Assembly (NCBI GenBank): GCA_902801205.1
Contig: CADCHE010000006.1
Span: forward strand, 62,001 to 126,000
Length of the DNA: 64,000 nucleotides
Reading direction: 5' to 3'
DNA from: an uncultured Bacteroidia bacterium
GTDB lineage: Bacteria; Bacteroidota; Bacteroidia; Bacteroidales; UBA932
The notes under the pieces were generated by a model, which was not told the DNA's origin, did not search any database, and saw only the letters and a program-made list of their open reading frames with translations. This document shows, piece after piece, positions 53,567 to 62,653 of this stretch. The position numbers and the translations under genes were made by a program. How positions within the stretch are numbered: the stretch's first letter is position 1; each line of letters opens with the position of its first letter.

Positions 53567-54553
53567 CTAGAGATTCTTGTTGGCTTTCTTCCAGTCCTTG
53601 ACGGCCGGGATGATGCCCAGGGTGATGATCTCGTCGCGCATCTTGCAGAGGTGCTCGTAAGAAGCCTGCAGGTCGGCCAGTTCCTTCGCCGTGCCCTTCG
53701 GCTCCTTGTAGTGGACACCGTCGGCGTCGATGACGGTCGGCATCGCCATCATCACGTGCTGGAACTTCTCGTCGTTGACATAGGTGCCGGCCGGCCAGTT
53801 GAACTTCTTGCCGCCCATGGCCGCCTCGATCATTTTCACGGCGTTGTAGGCAGGGCTCTGGAAGGAGCTGCGGCCGCGGAGCTTGATGATGTTGGAGCCG
53901 CCCTGGATGGTGGCGTGCTTGATTTCCTCGAAGCGCTCTGCGGTGAGCTTCATCTTGGAGAGGGGCGTCCCGTCGATCTTCACCTTCGAAGCGAAAACGG
54001 CCATCGCCTCACCGTGTCCGCCGTAAGTGCGGGCGCCGGTCACCTTGCTCTGCTGCACGCCGAATTCGGCGGCGAGCTCGCTCTGCAGACGGGTGGAGTC
54101 GAGGGCGGCCAGGGTCGTCACCTGCGACGGCTTCAGGCCGGAGTGGAGCAGGACCACCAGACCGGTGAGGTCGGCGGGGTTGAAGATGACGACGATGTGC
54201 TTCACATCGGGGCAGTACTTCTTGACATTCTTACCGAAGTCCTCGGCGATCTGGCAGTTGCCCTTGAGGAGGTCTTCGCGGGTCATCCCTTCCTTGCGCG
54301 GCGCACCGCCGGAGGAAATGATGTACTTCGCGTCCTTGAAAGCGACCTTCGGGTCGGTCGTCCAGGTGATGTTCGCGCCTTCGAAGCTGCAGTGGGCCAT
54401 TTCGGCGACGACGCCCTTCAGGCCGGGCTCGTAGACATCGTACAGACAGAGGTTCGGGGTGAGCTTCAACATCATGGCCGTCTGGGCCATGTTCGAGCCG
54501 ATCATGCCGGCGGCGCCGACGATGACCAGTTTCTCATTTGTCAAAAATGCCAT
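53567..54553 (-). CDS. mdh: Malate dehydrogenase, Bacteroidales type
   Basis: The 328-residue NAD-dependent enzyme interconverts malate and oxaloacetate; in Bacteroidales it works in the fumarate-reducing branch that leads to succinate and propionate. ATG 54553 gives the typical start MAFLTNEKLVIVGAAGMIGSN. The cofactor-binding Gly motif, the substrate Arg region RKEGMTREDLLKGN and the catalytic His in YGGHGEAM are present. An in-frame extension upstream overlaps the promoter and was rejected. Confidence 0.93.
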   Translation of the reverse strand: MAFLTNEKLVIVGAAGMIGSNMAQTAMMLKLTPNLCLYDVYEPGLKGVVAEMAHCSFEGANITWTTDPKVAFKDAKYIISSGGAPRKEGMTREDLLKGNCQIAEDFGKNVKKYCPDVKHIVVIFNPADLTGLVVLLHSGLKPSQVTTLAALDSTRLQSELAAEFGVQQSKVTGARTYGGHGEAMAVFASKVKIDGTPLSKMKLTAERFEEIKHATIQGGSNIIKLRGRSSFQSPAYNAVKMIEAAMGGKKFNWPAGTYVNDEKFQHVMMAMPTVIDADGVHYKEPKGTAKELADLQASYEHLCKMRDEIITLGIIPAVKDWKKANKNL

Positions 54554-54601
54554 AGTTGCAATAAATATTAATGTGTTTTGATTCTTCTTGAAAAATCTCT
54601 G

Positions 54602-54609
54602 CAAAGATA
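54602..54609 (-). promoter_or_regulatory. Candidate -7 box for mdh
   Basis: TATCTTTG on the minus strand, 49 bases before the mdh start, divergent from the box at 54632. Confidence 0.6.
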
Positions 54610-54631
54610 GCATAAAAAGACAAAAAATCTT

Positions 54632-54639
54632 TATATTTG
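54632..54639 (+). promoter_or_regulatory. Candidate -7 box for the transcript at 54640
   Basis: TATATTTG on the plus strand. No long gene starts near it; the first ATG (54643) opens a five-codon frame, MFRTE. Confidence 0.6.
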
Positions 54640-54756
54640 CAGATGTTTAGAACAGAATAGTAAGGAATAATATGGAGCCTCCCAGTTCTGTAAGGTCAGA
54701 CAGCAAAGCGACGGCGGACCCCCGGTCGGACGATCCGTTATCGCGGTTCCCTTTTT
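54640..54756 (+). ncRNA. Candidate small structured RNA, unidentified
   Basis: Between a good promoter box and a five-T run lies about 115 bases without a real ORF. It is GC-rich toward its 3' end, with local pairing ACAGAA/TTCTGT near the 5' side and CGGA-CGA-TCCG near the 3' side. Length and the stretch AAGGTCAGAC recall 4.5S signal-recognition RNA, but the conserved GGAA tetraloop and AGCAGC strand are missing. It could instead be the leader of the phosphopantetheinyl transferase gene at 54845. I see nothing else in 54757-54844. Confidence 0.4.
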
Positions 54757-54844
54757 ATCGTTTCATCCCAGCTGCCAACCGGATCCGTCCGGAGGGCGGT
54801 TCCATCGTTCATTGCATTCCATTCTGAATTGAAACAACAGGTCT

Positions 54845-55483
54845 ATGGCACTATATCTTAAGAAAGAGTTGGAAGAATCCAGGTCCGTCGTCGGGGTCTG
54901 GCAGATCACTGAAACCGAAGAAGAACTGCGAAAGCTCGGTTCCGTCCCTGCGGACGAAATGGAGGAAATCTCCTTCATCAAGAGCGAATCGCTGCGCAAG
55001 CAGCGGCTGGCCGTCCGCGCCCTCCTGTGCGAGCTGTTCGGGGAGAAGGTCTACCTGAGCCACCACGACAACGGGAAACCTTACCTCGAGAATACGGTGA
55101 CCAACATCAGCATCTCGCACACCGACAAATATGTGGCTGTCATCCTGAACGACACGGAAGACGTGGGCATCGACATCGAGAGCCTCGCGCGCGACTTCTC
55201 CGCCGTGGAGCGGAAGGCCCTTTCGGAAGACGAGATCGACGACCTGGACGACGACAAGAAAAACGAGCAGCTGGCCATCTACTGGTGCGCCAAGGAAGCC
55301 ATCTTCAAGCGTATCTCCGCCTACAATGTGGATTTCGCGGAGCAGATCGAGGTGGAGCGGTTCCGTCCCCGCGGGGAAGGGGAGCTGGAGGCTACGTTCA
55401 TCCACAAGGACGGTTACGAAGAAGAATTCGAACTGGAATACATCACCTTCGACGGGCACATCCTCGTCTGGGTGGTCGGATAG
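54845..55483 (+). CDS. 4'-phosphopantetheinyl transferase, Sfp type
   Basis: The 212-residue enzyme transfers phosphopantetheine from CoA to a carrier protein Ser. The two signature motifs are present: GIDIE with metal ligands Asp110 and Glu112, and WCAKEAIFK with Glu151 and Lys155. [13 protein letters not shown] is the CoA-contact strand. The Sfp-type (double-domain) length distinguishes it from AcpS. In Bacteroidota such a protein often serves fatty-acid acyl carrier protein. No polyketide or peptide-synthetase genes lie nearby. Confidence 0.92.
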   Translation: MALYLKKELEESRSVVGVWQITETEEELRKLGSVPADEMEEISFIKSESLRKQRLAVRALLCELFGEKVYLSHHDNGKPYLENTVTNISISHTDKYVAVILNDTEDVGIDIESLARDFSAVERKALSEDEIDDLDDDKKNEQLAIYWCAKEAIFKRISAYNVDFAEQIEVERFRPRGEGELEATFIHKDGYEEEFELEYITFDGHILVWVVG

Positions 55484-55509
55484 ATTTTTCCTTACATATC
55501 TTTTCAGTC

Positions 55510-57852
55510 ATGCGCCAGGTTACAAAATGGATTTACCCGGTCCTTTTCGCCGTCGTATCATGTACGGCCGGGCGGAACGAGGATTTGACCCTGCACTTCG
55601 ACCGGCCCGCGGTCTATTTCGAGGAAGCCCTTCCCATGGGGAACGGCCGCCTCGGGGCGATGCTTTATGGCGGTACGTCGGAGGAGGTATTCACGCTCAA
55701 CGACATCACGCTCTGGTCCGGTGAACCCGACCGGGGCGACGACCACATCGACATCCGGACCGGAATCGGCTCCGAAGCCGCTGCCACGCTGCCGCTGGTG
55801 CGCGCCGCCCTCGAGCGGGAGGACTATGCGGAGGCCGACCGCCTGCAGCGGAAGATCCAGGGCCACTACAGCGAGAGCTACCAGCCGCTCGGGACGCTTC
55901 GGATCCGCCATGCGGACGAGACGCCCGTGGAAGGCTACCGGCGTGCCCTCGACCTGTCCACCGCGACGGCAACGACCACGTACGAGCGAGCCGGAAAGGC
56001 GTTCCGGGAAACGTGTTTCGCCTCTGCGCCCGACTCGGTGATCGTCATCCATCTGGCGCAGGAGGGGGGGCTGCATGCGCGGATCGCCTATGAGGTGCCG
56101 GGCGGCCATGCCGACCTTTCCGTCCGGGATGGTGCCATCGTGGCCGATGGCTACACGGCGTTCCACCGCTATCCCGGGAACCACGTGCCCAAAGACGGGC
56201 AGGTGGCCGTATACGATCCGGAGCGCGGCATGCATTTCCGGACCATTGTCTCCGTCATCCCCGTGGGCGGGACCGTTTCTGACGACGGGGACACCCTGGT
56301 GCTCGACGGCTGCCGCGAGGCGACGGTGCTGATTGTCAACAGCACGAGTTTCAACGGTTTCGACAAGGATCCGGTCCGCGAGGGAAAAGACTGCCATGCC
56401 CTGGCCGACGCCAATGCCGCCCGGGTCTGTGCGAAGGACTGGAAGGCGCTCCTGCGTACGCACGTGAAGGATTACGGGGCCCTGTTCGACCGTGTCTCCC
56501 TGTACCTGGGCGAGACGCCTGCGCAGCTGAAGGCTCTTCCGACGGACGAGCAGCTCAAGCGCTACACCGACGAGGAAATGGAGAATCCGGCGCTCGAGGC
56601 GCTCTACTTCCAGTTCGGCCGCTACCTGCTGATTTCCTCCTCGCGCACACGGGGCGTCCCCGCCAACCTGCAAGGGCTCTGGAACGAATCCCTGACACCT
56701 CCGTGGAGCAGCAATTACACGGTCAACATCAACCTGGAGGAGAATTACTGGCCCGCCGAAGTGCTCGGACTGGGCGAGATGCACGAGGTCCTGCTGGACT
56801 TCATCCACAACCTGTCCGCGACCGGGGCGCACTCCGCACGGAAATACTATGGCATCGACCGCGGCTGGTGTGCCGGCCACAATTCCGACATCTGGGCGAT
56901 GTCCTGCCCCGTCGGGATGGAGCAGGGGAACCCGCATTGGGCCAACTGGACGATGGGCGGTGCCTGGCTGTCCACCCACTTGTGGGAGCACTGGCTCTAC
57001 AGCCGCGACTTGGACCGGCTGAAGAAAGACTATCCAGTCCTGCGCGGCGCCGCCGAGTTCTGCATGGACTGGCTTGTGGAGAAAGACGGAGAACTGATCA
57101 CTTCACCGGGTACTTCGCCGGAGAACAACTACCTGACGGATACGGGCTACTCCGGCATGACCCTCTATGGCGCCACTTCGGACCTTGCCATCGTGCGTGA
57201 ATGCCTGACCGACGCCGTTGCGGCTGCGAAGACCCTCGGCGTGGACGCGGACTTCGTCCGGGAGGCGGAGGAGAAACTTGCCCGGCTGCGTCCTTACCAT
57301 ATCGGGGCGAAGGGAAACCTGCAGGAGTGGTACTACGACTGGGCGGACGCCGATCCGCGGCACCGTCACCAAAGCCACTTGATCGGGGTGTATCCCGGCC
57401 ATCAGATCACCGACGGACCACTGGCGCAGGCTGCATTGAAGACCTTGGAAATCAAGGGATTCGAGACAACGGGCTGGAGCTGTGGCTGGCGGATCAACCT
57501 TTATGCCCGCCTGGGTGACGGCGAAAAGGCTTACAAGATGTACCGCCGCCTGCTCCGCTACGTGAGCCCTGACGGCTACCGCGGCGACGATGCACGCCGT
57601 GGCGGGGGCACTTACCCCAACCTGCTGGATGCGCATTCTCCGTTCCAGATCGACGGGAACTTCGGTGGCAGCGCCGGCGTGGCCGAAATGTTGCTGCAGT
57701 CCCGTCCGGACGGGACGTTCGACGTCCTGCCCGCGCTTCCGGAGGCCTGGAAGAAAGAGGGTTGTGTCAAGGGACTCCGCACCCGTGGCGGAGAGACCGT
57801 GGACATCCGCTGGAAGGACGGGAAGGTGACCCGCGTCAAGCGGACGAAGTAG
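55510..57852 (+). CDS. GH95-family alpha-L-fucosidase-like lipoprotein
   Basis: The 780-residue protein starts at ATG 55510 with a lipoprotein signal (AVVSC). The GH95 layout is clear: an N-terminal beta domain ([14 protein letters not shown]), a linker, an (alpha/alpha)6 barrel and a C-terminal beta domain. Catalytic residues of Bifidobacterium AfcA are matched by Asn406 and Asn408 ([10 protein letters not shown]), Glu538 (SPENNY) and Asp715 (QIDGNFGG). GH95 removes alpha-1,2-fucose, and some members act on alpha-L-galactose. It lies 26 bases after the transferase gene and 4 bases from the converging DUF2207 gene. No SusC/SusD partner is present. Confidence 0.92.
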   Translation: MRQVTKWIYPVLFAVVSCTAGRNEDLTLHFDRPAVYFEEALPMGNGRLGAMLYGGTSEEVFTLNDITLWSGEPDRGDDHIDIRTGIGSEAAATLPLVRAALEREDYAEADRLQRKIQGHYSESYQPLGTLRIRHADETPVEGYRRALDLSTATATTTYERAGKAFRETCFASAPDSVIVIHLAQEGGLHARIAYEVPGGHADLSVRDGAIVADGYTAFHRYPGNHVPKDGQVAVYDPERGMHFRTIVSVIPVGGTVSDDGDTLVLDGCREATVLIVNSTSFNGFDKDPVREGKDCHALADANAARVCAKDWKALLRTHVKDYGALFDRVSLYLGETPAQLKALPTDEQLKRYTDEEMENPALEALYFQFGRYLLISSSRTRGVPANLQGLWNESLTPPWSSNYTVNINLEENYWPAEVLGLGEMHEVLLDFIHNLSATGAHSARKYYGIDRGWCAGHNSDIWAMSCPVGMEQGNPHWANWTMGGAWLSTHLWEHWLYSRDLDRLKKDYPVLRGAAEFCMDWLVEKDGELITSPGTSPENNYLTDTGYSGMTLYGATSDLAIVRECLTDAVAAAKTLGVDADFVREAEEKLARLRPYHIGAKGNLQEWYYDWADADPRHRHQSHLIGVYPGHQITDGPLAQAALKTLEIKGFETTGWSCGWRINLYARLGDGEKAYKMYRRLLRYVSPDGYRGDDARRGGGTYPNLLDAHSPFQIDGNFGGSAGVAEMLLQSRPDGTFDVLPALPEAWKKEGCVKGLRTRGGETVDIRWKDGKVTRVKRTK

Positions 57853-57856
57853 GGGA

Positions 57857-59509
57857 TCAGCGGCCTCCGCCGCCGAATCCGCCGCCGGAGAATCCACCGC
57901 CTCCGCCCCAGGAGGTGCTGCCGCCACCGCCGTGCCAGGATGTATGGCCGGATCCGGTGGAACGATTCGCGTAGTTCTGGGCCGTGATGTGCATGTTCCG
58001 GGACGTCGTGTTGATCATGTCCCACACGACGACGGAGCGGCTGTCGGCCAGCTGTCCGGCCGTCTTGCTGAGCTCGAAATACTCGGGGCAGACTTTCTGG
58101 AAGTCCTTCTTCACCTGGTCGGCGATGCCGTACAGCGACGCGAAGATGAGGTAGTTGTTCCACAGCCCCACTTCCACGACGCCGCGGTCCTCGATGAGGG
58201 TGAAGTCCTTCAGGAATTTCCGCAGGCCGAAGACCTCGCGCACTTCCTTCGCTTCGAGGGAGTCGAGATTGTCGTGCGTCAGGTTCTGCTCCTGCCACTC
58301 GTATACGCGTTTGGCATTCCTGGTAATCCAGCGTTTGAGTTCGCGGGTCTGCAGGGTGCTGTCGTCGCCGGCCGCCTCCCGGAAGAACGTGTACAGGTCG
58401 TATTCCTGCCGGAGGTCCTTGCCGGCGTTTTCTGTTTCCGGCGCCGCGAAATCCTTGACCTTGATGACGGATTTCCCCTTCATGTCCGGTTCTACGGCGA
58501 AGGCGCCCTTGTAGAAGAGGCGGGTGATGTAGGCGGCGGTCAGGTTTTCTCCGTCGGTGAGGGAGGGCTCGATGACTGTCTTGACGCCCGCTGCTTTCCG
58601 CAGGTCTCCTTCCACGGGAACGCCGCGGAACCAGGCCACATCCTTCATCTTGCCGCCGAGCAGTTCCTTCTTGCGCTGCTTCCGCTTGATGCTGCGCCGG
58701 ATGCCGGCCCAGCCGACCAGGCACGTCAGCAGGGCAAAGAAGGCGCTGACCACCTGCATGATGCGCCGGCCTTCCGCGTCCGGGTCACGGTATTCGCTGC
58801 CCTTCATGGCCTTGGCGCGCAGGTCTTCGAACGACCCGTCGCCGGCCAGGGCAGGGGAGAAGACCCCTTTCTCGAAGCCGCACAGGGCGATCAGGCCGCT
58901 GCGGCTGCTGAAGGGCTCGCTGGTGCGCGCGACGATCTCGCCGTCTTCAAAGGCGATGTCGCCCCGGAAGCCGAAGCCCCAGATCTTGGCGTTGTCCACG
59001 GACAGGTCCGTGCCGTCCTTGAAGATGCGCAGTTCGATGTAGGAAGGCGGTGAGTCCTGCCCGCGCGAGACGAACATGTGGTTGAAGCCGTCCATGTCCC
59101 CGTATCCCTTCACGAGGCCCGACAGGCGGTAGACCAGGCGGTAGCGGTGCGGCCCGCTGCTTCCGACGCCCCAGCAGATTTCATACCCGTCGCTCTTGGT
59201 GACGAGTCCGCACCGTCCGGCTTTCCCGGCCCGTGTACGGTGGATGTCCCATTCGCCTGTCTCGGTCTCGAAGAGCCGGCCGGTCTCGTCGGTGACGCCC
59301 AGTCCGCTGATGCGCATCTGTCCGAGGTTGTCCGCGACGAGATACCATTCGGTAATGTCGTCGGACACGTCGATGTTCCATTCTTCCGTAATGATGGCCG
59401 CCCCGTCCTCCTGCAGGTTCACCTGGATGCGGACGGTGTCGACGGTGCTGCGTGCTGAAAGGCCCGCGCCGCAAAGCGCGAGCAGCAGCATCAGGACGAT
59501 TTTTCTCAT
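57857..59509 (-). CDS. DUF2207 membrane protein with Gly-rich tail
   Basis: The 550-residue protein has a signal peptide, an extracytoplasmic beta domain (about 25-235), a membrane helix (about 250-270), a cytoplasmic domain and a final Gly/Ser/Trp-rich stretch (about 520-550). DUF2207 proteins are usually paired with LemA, as here; their job is unknown. Typical members have two more helices before the Gly-rich tail; the segment near 450-470 is only weakly hydrophobic. The start overlaps the lemA stop by four bases. Confidence 0.87.
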   Translation of the reverse strand: MRKIVLMLLLALCGAGLSARSTVDTVRIQVNLQEDGAAIITEEWNIDVSDDITEWYLVADNLGQMRISGLGVTDETGRLFETETGEWDIHRTRAGKAGRCGLVTKSDGYEICWGVGSSGPHRYRLVYRLSGLVKGYGDMDGFNHMFVSRGQDSPPSYIELRIFKDGTDLSVDNAKIWGFGFRGDIAFEDGEIVARTSEPFSSRSGLIALCGFEKGVFSPALAGDGSFEDLRAKAMKGSEYRDPDAEGRRIMQVVSAFFALLTCLVGWAGIRRSIKRKQRKKELLGGKMKDVAWFRGVPVEGDLRKAAGVKTVIEPSLTDGENLTAAYITRLFYKGAFAVEPDMKGKSVIKVKDFAAPETENAGKDLRQEYDLYTFFREAAGDDSTLQTRELKRWITRNAKRVYEWQEQNLTHDNLDSLEAKEVREVFGLRKFLKDFTLIEDRGVVEVGLWNNYLIFASLYGIADQVKKDFQKVCPEYFELSKTAGQLADSRSVVVWDMINTTSRNMHITAQNYANRSTGSGHTSWHGGGGSTSWGGGGGFSGGGFGGGGR

Positions 59510-60090
59510 TCAGCCTGCGGTTTGCCGGAGTTTCCGTTGAAGATGCTCTCGATGTCAGGCATGTTGGTCTTGCCCTTCTCTTCCTCGATGTAGGCCTGCG
59601 GCGTGAAGTGCAGCATGCCAGCGACGATGGAAGACGGCCACTGGCGGATGAGGACGTTGAGTTTCGTCACGGCATCGTTGTAGACCATGCGGCTGAGACG
59701 GACGTTCTCCTCATATCCCTTGATGCCGTCCATCGTGTTCTTGAACATGTCGTTGGCCTTCAGGTCGGGATACTGCTCTGCGACCGCGATCAGCCGGCCG
59801 AGGACGGAATTGATGGCTTCGTTCTGGGCGTTCACGTCGCTCGCGGACGTGACGGTCCCCCTTCTCTCCCGGATGACATCGGTGAGGGTGTCATGCTCGT
59901 GCGCGGAATACTGCTTGGTCATCTGCACCAGCGCGGTAACAGCGTCCCAGCGGCTCTTGATCTGGGTGTTGATCTGCCCCAGCGCGTTCTTCATCTTTTC
60001 ATCCAGTCCAACGAGTTGGCGCTGGATCTTGAGGATGTACAGGAAACAGATCACGACCAGAGCGATGATCACAATGACAAGGGTGCTCAT
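59506..60090 (-). CDS. lemA: LemA family protein
   Basis: The 194-residue protein has one N-terminal membrane helix (about 3-20) and a helical-bundle domain with the LemA pattern (RLSRMVYNDAVTKLN, then the WPSSIVAGMLHF region). In pathogens a LemA peptide is presented by MHC class Ib; the bacterial function is unknown. It lies 27 bases after tRNA-Pro on the same strand and may be read from the tRNA promoter. Confidence 0.93.
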   Translation of the reverse strand: MSTLVIVIIALVVICFLYILKIQRQLVGLDEKMKNALGQINTQIKSRWDAVTALVQMTKQYSAHEHDTLTDVIRERRGTVTSASDVNAQNEAINSVLGRLIAVAEQYPDLKANDMFKNTMDGIKGYEENVRLSRMVYNDAVTKLNVLIRQWPSSIVAGMLHFTPQAYIEEEKGKTNMPDIESIFNGNSGKPQAE

Positions 60091-60117
60091 ACTGTTGTTG
60101 TTTTAGGGTTATCGACG

Positions 60118-60191
60118 TCGGGGTAACAGGACTCGAACCTGCGACCCTCTGCTCCCAAAGCAGATGCGCTAGCCAACTGCGCCACACCCCG
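60118..60191 (-). tRNA. tRNA-Pro (UGG)
   Basis: A 74-base cloverleaf with acceptor stem CGGGGTG/TACCCCG, D-arm GCGC/GCGC, anticodon stem TCTGC/GCAGA around TTTGGGA (anticodon TGG), and T-arm GCAGG-TTCGAGT-CCTGT. The discriminator base is A, and CCA is not encoded. Confidence 0.97.
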
Positions 60192-60248
60192 ATGAACACA
60201 AATTTATTTCATTTTTCCCGTTCTGCCAAATTTTAACGAAAAATGAAC

Positions 60249-60256
60249 TATCTTTG
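60249..60256 (+). promoter_or_regulatory. Candidate -7 box for lolD, leaderless
   Basis: TATCTTTG ends four bases before ATG 60261, so the predicted start of transcription coincides with the start codon. It also decides the start: the in-frame ATG at 60243 lies upstream of this box. Confidence 0.65.
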
Positions 60257-60260
60257 CTTT

Positions 60261-60926
60261 ATGGAGCATATCATCAGCGGAAAACGCATCGAGAAGAGTT
60301 TCGGAGCGCTCAAAGTGCTCAAGGGGATCGACATGCAGGTGGAACCCGCAGAGGTCGTATCGATCATGGGCGCCTCCGGGGCGGGCAAGTCCACCTTGCT
60401 CCAGATCCTCGGCACCCTCTCCACGCCGGACGCCGGTACCCTGGAGATCGACGGAACCGATGTCTTCTCCCTCTCCGGCGCGGAGCTTTCTGCCTTCCGC
60501 AACCGCAAGATCGGATTTGTCTTCCAGTTCCACCACCTCCTGCCTGAATTCAATGCGCTGGAAAACGTGATGATCCCCGCCCTGATCGCCCAGCGCCCCG
60601 AGGCGGAGGCACGCGCCGAAGCCGTCCGGCTGCTTTCCGAGATGGGCCTTGCGGACCGTACGGGGCACAAGCCCTCCGAACTCTCCGGCGGCGAGCAGCA
60701 GCGCGTCGCCATCGCCCGCGCCCTGGTCAACCGTCCTTCCATCCTGTTCGCGGACGAACCGTCCGGCAACCTGGACTCCAAGACCAAGGCGGAGATCCAC
60801 CAGCTCTTCTTCGACCTGCGGGAGCGCTACGGACAGACGGTCGTCATCGTGACGCATGACCCGGAGCTTGCCCGGATGTGCGACCGTTCCCTCTTCATGC
60901 GGGACGGTCTCTTCGTGGAAGAATAG
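60261..60926 (+). CDS. lolD: ABC transporter ATP-binding protein, LolD type
   Basis: The 221-residue ATPase has Walker [11 protein letters not shown]-loop [16 protein letters not shown], signature [15 protein letters not shown] and Walker [13 protein letters not shown]. The HHLLPEF segment is typical of LolD, which with LolC/LolE releases lipoproteins from the inner membrane. No permease gene adjoins it, so the partner is elsewhere. The earlier ATG at 60243 overlaps the promoter and was rejected. Confidence 0.92.
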   Translation: MEHIISGKRIEKSFGALKVLKGIDMQVEPAEVVSIMGASGAGKSTLLQILGTLSTPDAGTLEIDGTDVFSLSGAELSAFRNRKIGFVFQFHHLLPEFNALENVMIPALIAQRPEAEARAEAVRLLSEMGLADRTGHKPSELSGGEQQRVAIARALVNRPSILFADEPSGNLDSKTKAEIHQLFFDLRERYGQTVVIVTHDPELARMCDRSLFMRDGLFVEE

Positions 60927-60946
60927 CGGGATTCCCAGAACGTATA

Positions 60947-60983
60947 AAAAGAAAAAAGGAGACGTGTTTCACAACAAGTCTCC
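60947..60983 (-). terminator. Rho-independent terminator for the sigma-factor operon
   Basis: On the minus strand GGAGAC pairs with GTCTCC, with inner TGTT/AACA pairs, and is followed by TTTTTTCTTTTT. It closes the minus-strand unit sigma-membrane protein-Spy-like, about 75 bases after the last stop. On the plus strand it could also stop lolD, less strongly. Confidence 0.8.
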
Positions 60984-61057
60984 CTCACAACAGATTATCA
61001 AAATGTAACCAAACTAACCAATTAACCTATATGAATAAATAATAATCTGTGTGCAAC

Positions 61058-61543
61058 TCAGTGTTTATCCTCCGGCTTCGCTTCTCCTCCTCCTCTCTTC
61101 CCCAGCCGGTGGATCTGGTTCCGGCGGAACGATTCCTCCGCCAGGAACAATTTGGCCACCTTGATTTCAGACAGGATGGCCCGGTATTGTTTCGCGTACT
61201 TGGCGTCGATCGCCTTTTCCGCGGACAGGCTGGACAGGTAGGCGTCCAGCAGCTTTTCGATCTCTTTGTCTTTCTTGCCGGCCTTGACGGCTTCGTCCAA
61301 GGCCTTGTACGTTTCCATGATCTTCCGGAAAGCCTGGAATCTCTCCATTTCCGCCTTGTTGTAGACGGGCCAGAATTTCTCTGCTTCCGCGGAGGTGAGG
61401 CCGACGGCGTCCGTCAGGTAGGCGATTTTCTCCGCCTTCATTTTCTCCTGCCATTCCTTGTGCCGCCCGGACGCGTTCTGGGCGCCCGCGCTGAAGGACA
61501 GCAGCATCAGCATGCCGATAATGAGATATTGTATCTTGCGCAT
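61058..61543 (-). CDS. Small periplasmic Spy/CpxP-like helical protein
   Basis: The 161-residue protein has a signal peptide (cut near SAGAQ) and an all-helical body rich in Lys, Glu and Ala. The segment VGLTSAEAEKFWPVYNKAEMERF resembles the LTxxxxxxF repeats of CpxP/Spy-type periplasmic chaperones, as often found beside sigma factors in Bacteroidota. It is the last gene of a three-gene operon. Function is inferred from layout only. Confidence 0.72.
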   Translation of the reverse strand: MRKIQYLIIGMLMLLSFSAGAQNASGRHKEWQEKMKAEKIAYLTDAVGLTSAEAEKFWPVYNKAEMERFQAFRKIMETYKALDEAVKAGKKDKEIEKLLDAYLSSLSAEKAIDAKYAKQYRAILSEIKVAKLFLAEESFRRNQIHRLGKRGGGEAKPEDKH

Positions 61544-61564
61544 GGTTTCGTCTTTTTGTTCTTC

Positions 61565-61987
61565 TTATTCTTCGTCCGTTGCGGCGACCAGCATTTCCGG
61601 GGTCGTCCCGGACACGATCAGGTAATCTACGATTTCTTCTTCCGACAGGGTCTCTCCTTGTTCCGCCTCGTAGAAAACGGCGTAGGGATTCGTGACGGGA
61701 ATCAGGTCGGCGAGCATGGCGGCGTACAGCGGGTCGGTATCCTGGGTGTTTCGTGAGGTCGTGCGGCGCAGGACCGTATTCCCGATGACGATGAGGAATG
61801 CAAAGCAGGCGGCCAGCGCCACATAGGGCAGGAGCCGGTCGCGCAGCCGCAGGGCAGGGATGCAGACCGGGCTTCCGGCCGCATCAGGAATGGTATTCAG
61901 CCGCTCCTTCAGGGAGGTGAAGTAACCTTCCGGAACCCGGAAATCCTCTTTCCCGAGGGAGGGCATGTCGAATCTTTCCTTTTTCAT
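61565..61987 (-). CDS. Single-pass membrane protein, possible anti-sigma factor
   Basis: The 140-residue protein has a cytoplasmic N-terminal part (about 1-50, with VPEGYFTSLKERL), one membrane helix (about 54-72) and an acidic C-terminal part outside. The size, topology and position directly after an ECF sigma gene suggest an anti-sigma factor, but the zinc anti-sigma motif (HxxxCxxC) is absent. FRVPEGYFxxLxxRL is a common N-terminal pattern in uncharacterised Bacteroidota proteins. Confidence 0.65.
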   Translation of the reverse strand: MKKERFDMPSLGKEDFRVPEGYFTSLKERLNTIPDAAGSPVCIPALRLRDRLLPYVALAACFAFLIVIGNTVLRRTTSRNTQDTDPLYAAMLADLIPVTNPYAVFYEAEQGETLSEEEIVDYLIVSGTTPEMLVAATDEE

Positions 61988-62032
61988 CGCGTTTTTATGA
62001 CAAGGTCTTGGTCTTTCGGTTTAACTCATGAA

Positions 62033-62569
62033 TTATTTTTTTTTCAATTTTTTTCTGATCTTGTTTACGGCGAAATGGTAGGACGCCTTGAGCGCTCCTA
62101 CGGAGGTGTTCAGGATCTCGGCGATTTCCTCATACGGCATCTCCTCCAAGTACCGCATGATAAAAACAAGCCTTTGCTTTTCAGGAAGTTCCGAGATGGC
62201 GCGGACCAAGAATCCCTGAGCCTCGTCGCCGTTGAAGAAGGGGTCGGCACCGACTTCGCGGGCTGATTCCAGCGGGAGGGCATCCGACTGGATGGCGGCG
62301 CGGACGCGCTGTTTCCCCAGGAAGTTGAGCGCTTCGTTGCTCGCGATCCGGAACATCCAGGTGTACAGTTTGGCCTCGCCGCGGAATCCCGGCAGGGAAT
62401 TCCAAATCTTCAGGAAGATGTCCTGCAGGAGGTCGTCGGCGTCTTCATGCGAACACAGGAAATGACGGACATGCCAGTAGAGCCTTTCGCTGTACGTGTC
62501 GACGATGACACGGAAAGCCTTCTCCTGCTGACCGCTCTTGTAAAGTGCAATGATCTCCCTGTCAGACAT
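62033..62569 (-). CDS. ECF-type RNA polymerase sigma factor
   Basis: The 178-residue protein starts at ATG 62569; the frame continues upstream across the lepA region and was cut here. Region 2 (DADDLLQDIFLKIW with the -10 binding helix) and region 4 (LPEKQRLVFIMRYLEEMPYEEIAEIL) are intact; region 3 is missing, as in ECF factors. It ends in a Lys-rich tail, and is followed by the membrane and Spy-like proteins, probably an envelope-stress regulon. It diverges from lepA. Confidence 0.92.
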   Translation of the reverse strand: MSDREIIALYKSGQQEKAFRVIVDTYSERLYWHVRHFLCSHEDADDLLQDIFLKIWNSLPGFRGEAKLYTWMFRIASNEALNFLGKQRVRAAIQSDALPLESAREVGADPFFNGDEAQGFLVRAISELPEKQRLVFIMRYLEEMPYEEIAEILNTSVGALKASYHFAVNKIRKKLKKK

Positions 62570-62640
62570 TTTCCGTAAATGCCGTGACCCCCTGCAATTA
62601 CTTTGCCAAAAGGAAGTTGGGGATTTTGGCTTCTTTTGAT

Positions 62641-62648
62641 TATTTTTG
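62641..62648 (+). promoter_or_regulatory. Candidate -7 box for lepA, leaderless
   Basis: TATTTTTG ends five bases before ATG 62654. The stretch upstream has TTTTG about 20 bases from the box, a possible but off-spaced -33 element. Confidence 0.6.
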
Positions 62649-62653
62649 CATTC

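Noticed and set aside
54640..54756. SRP (4.5S) RNA
   Set aside because: The length fits and AAGGTCAGAC is suggestive, but the GGAA tetraloop and AGCAGC strand needed for Ffh binding are not there; kept as unidentified.
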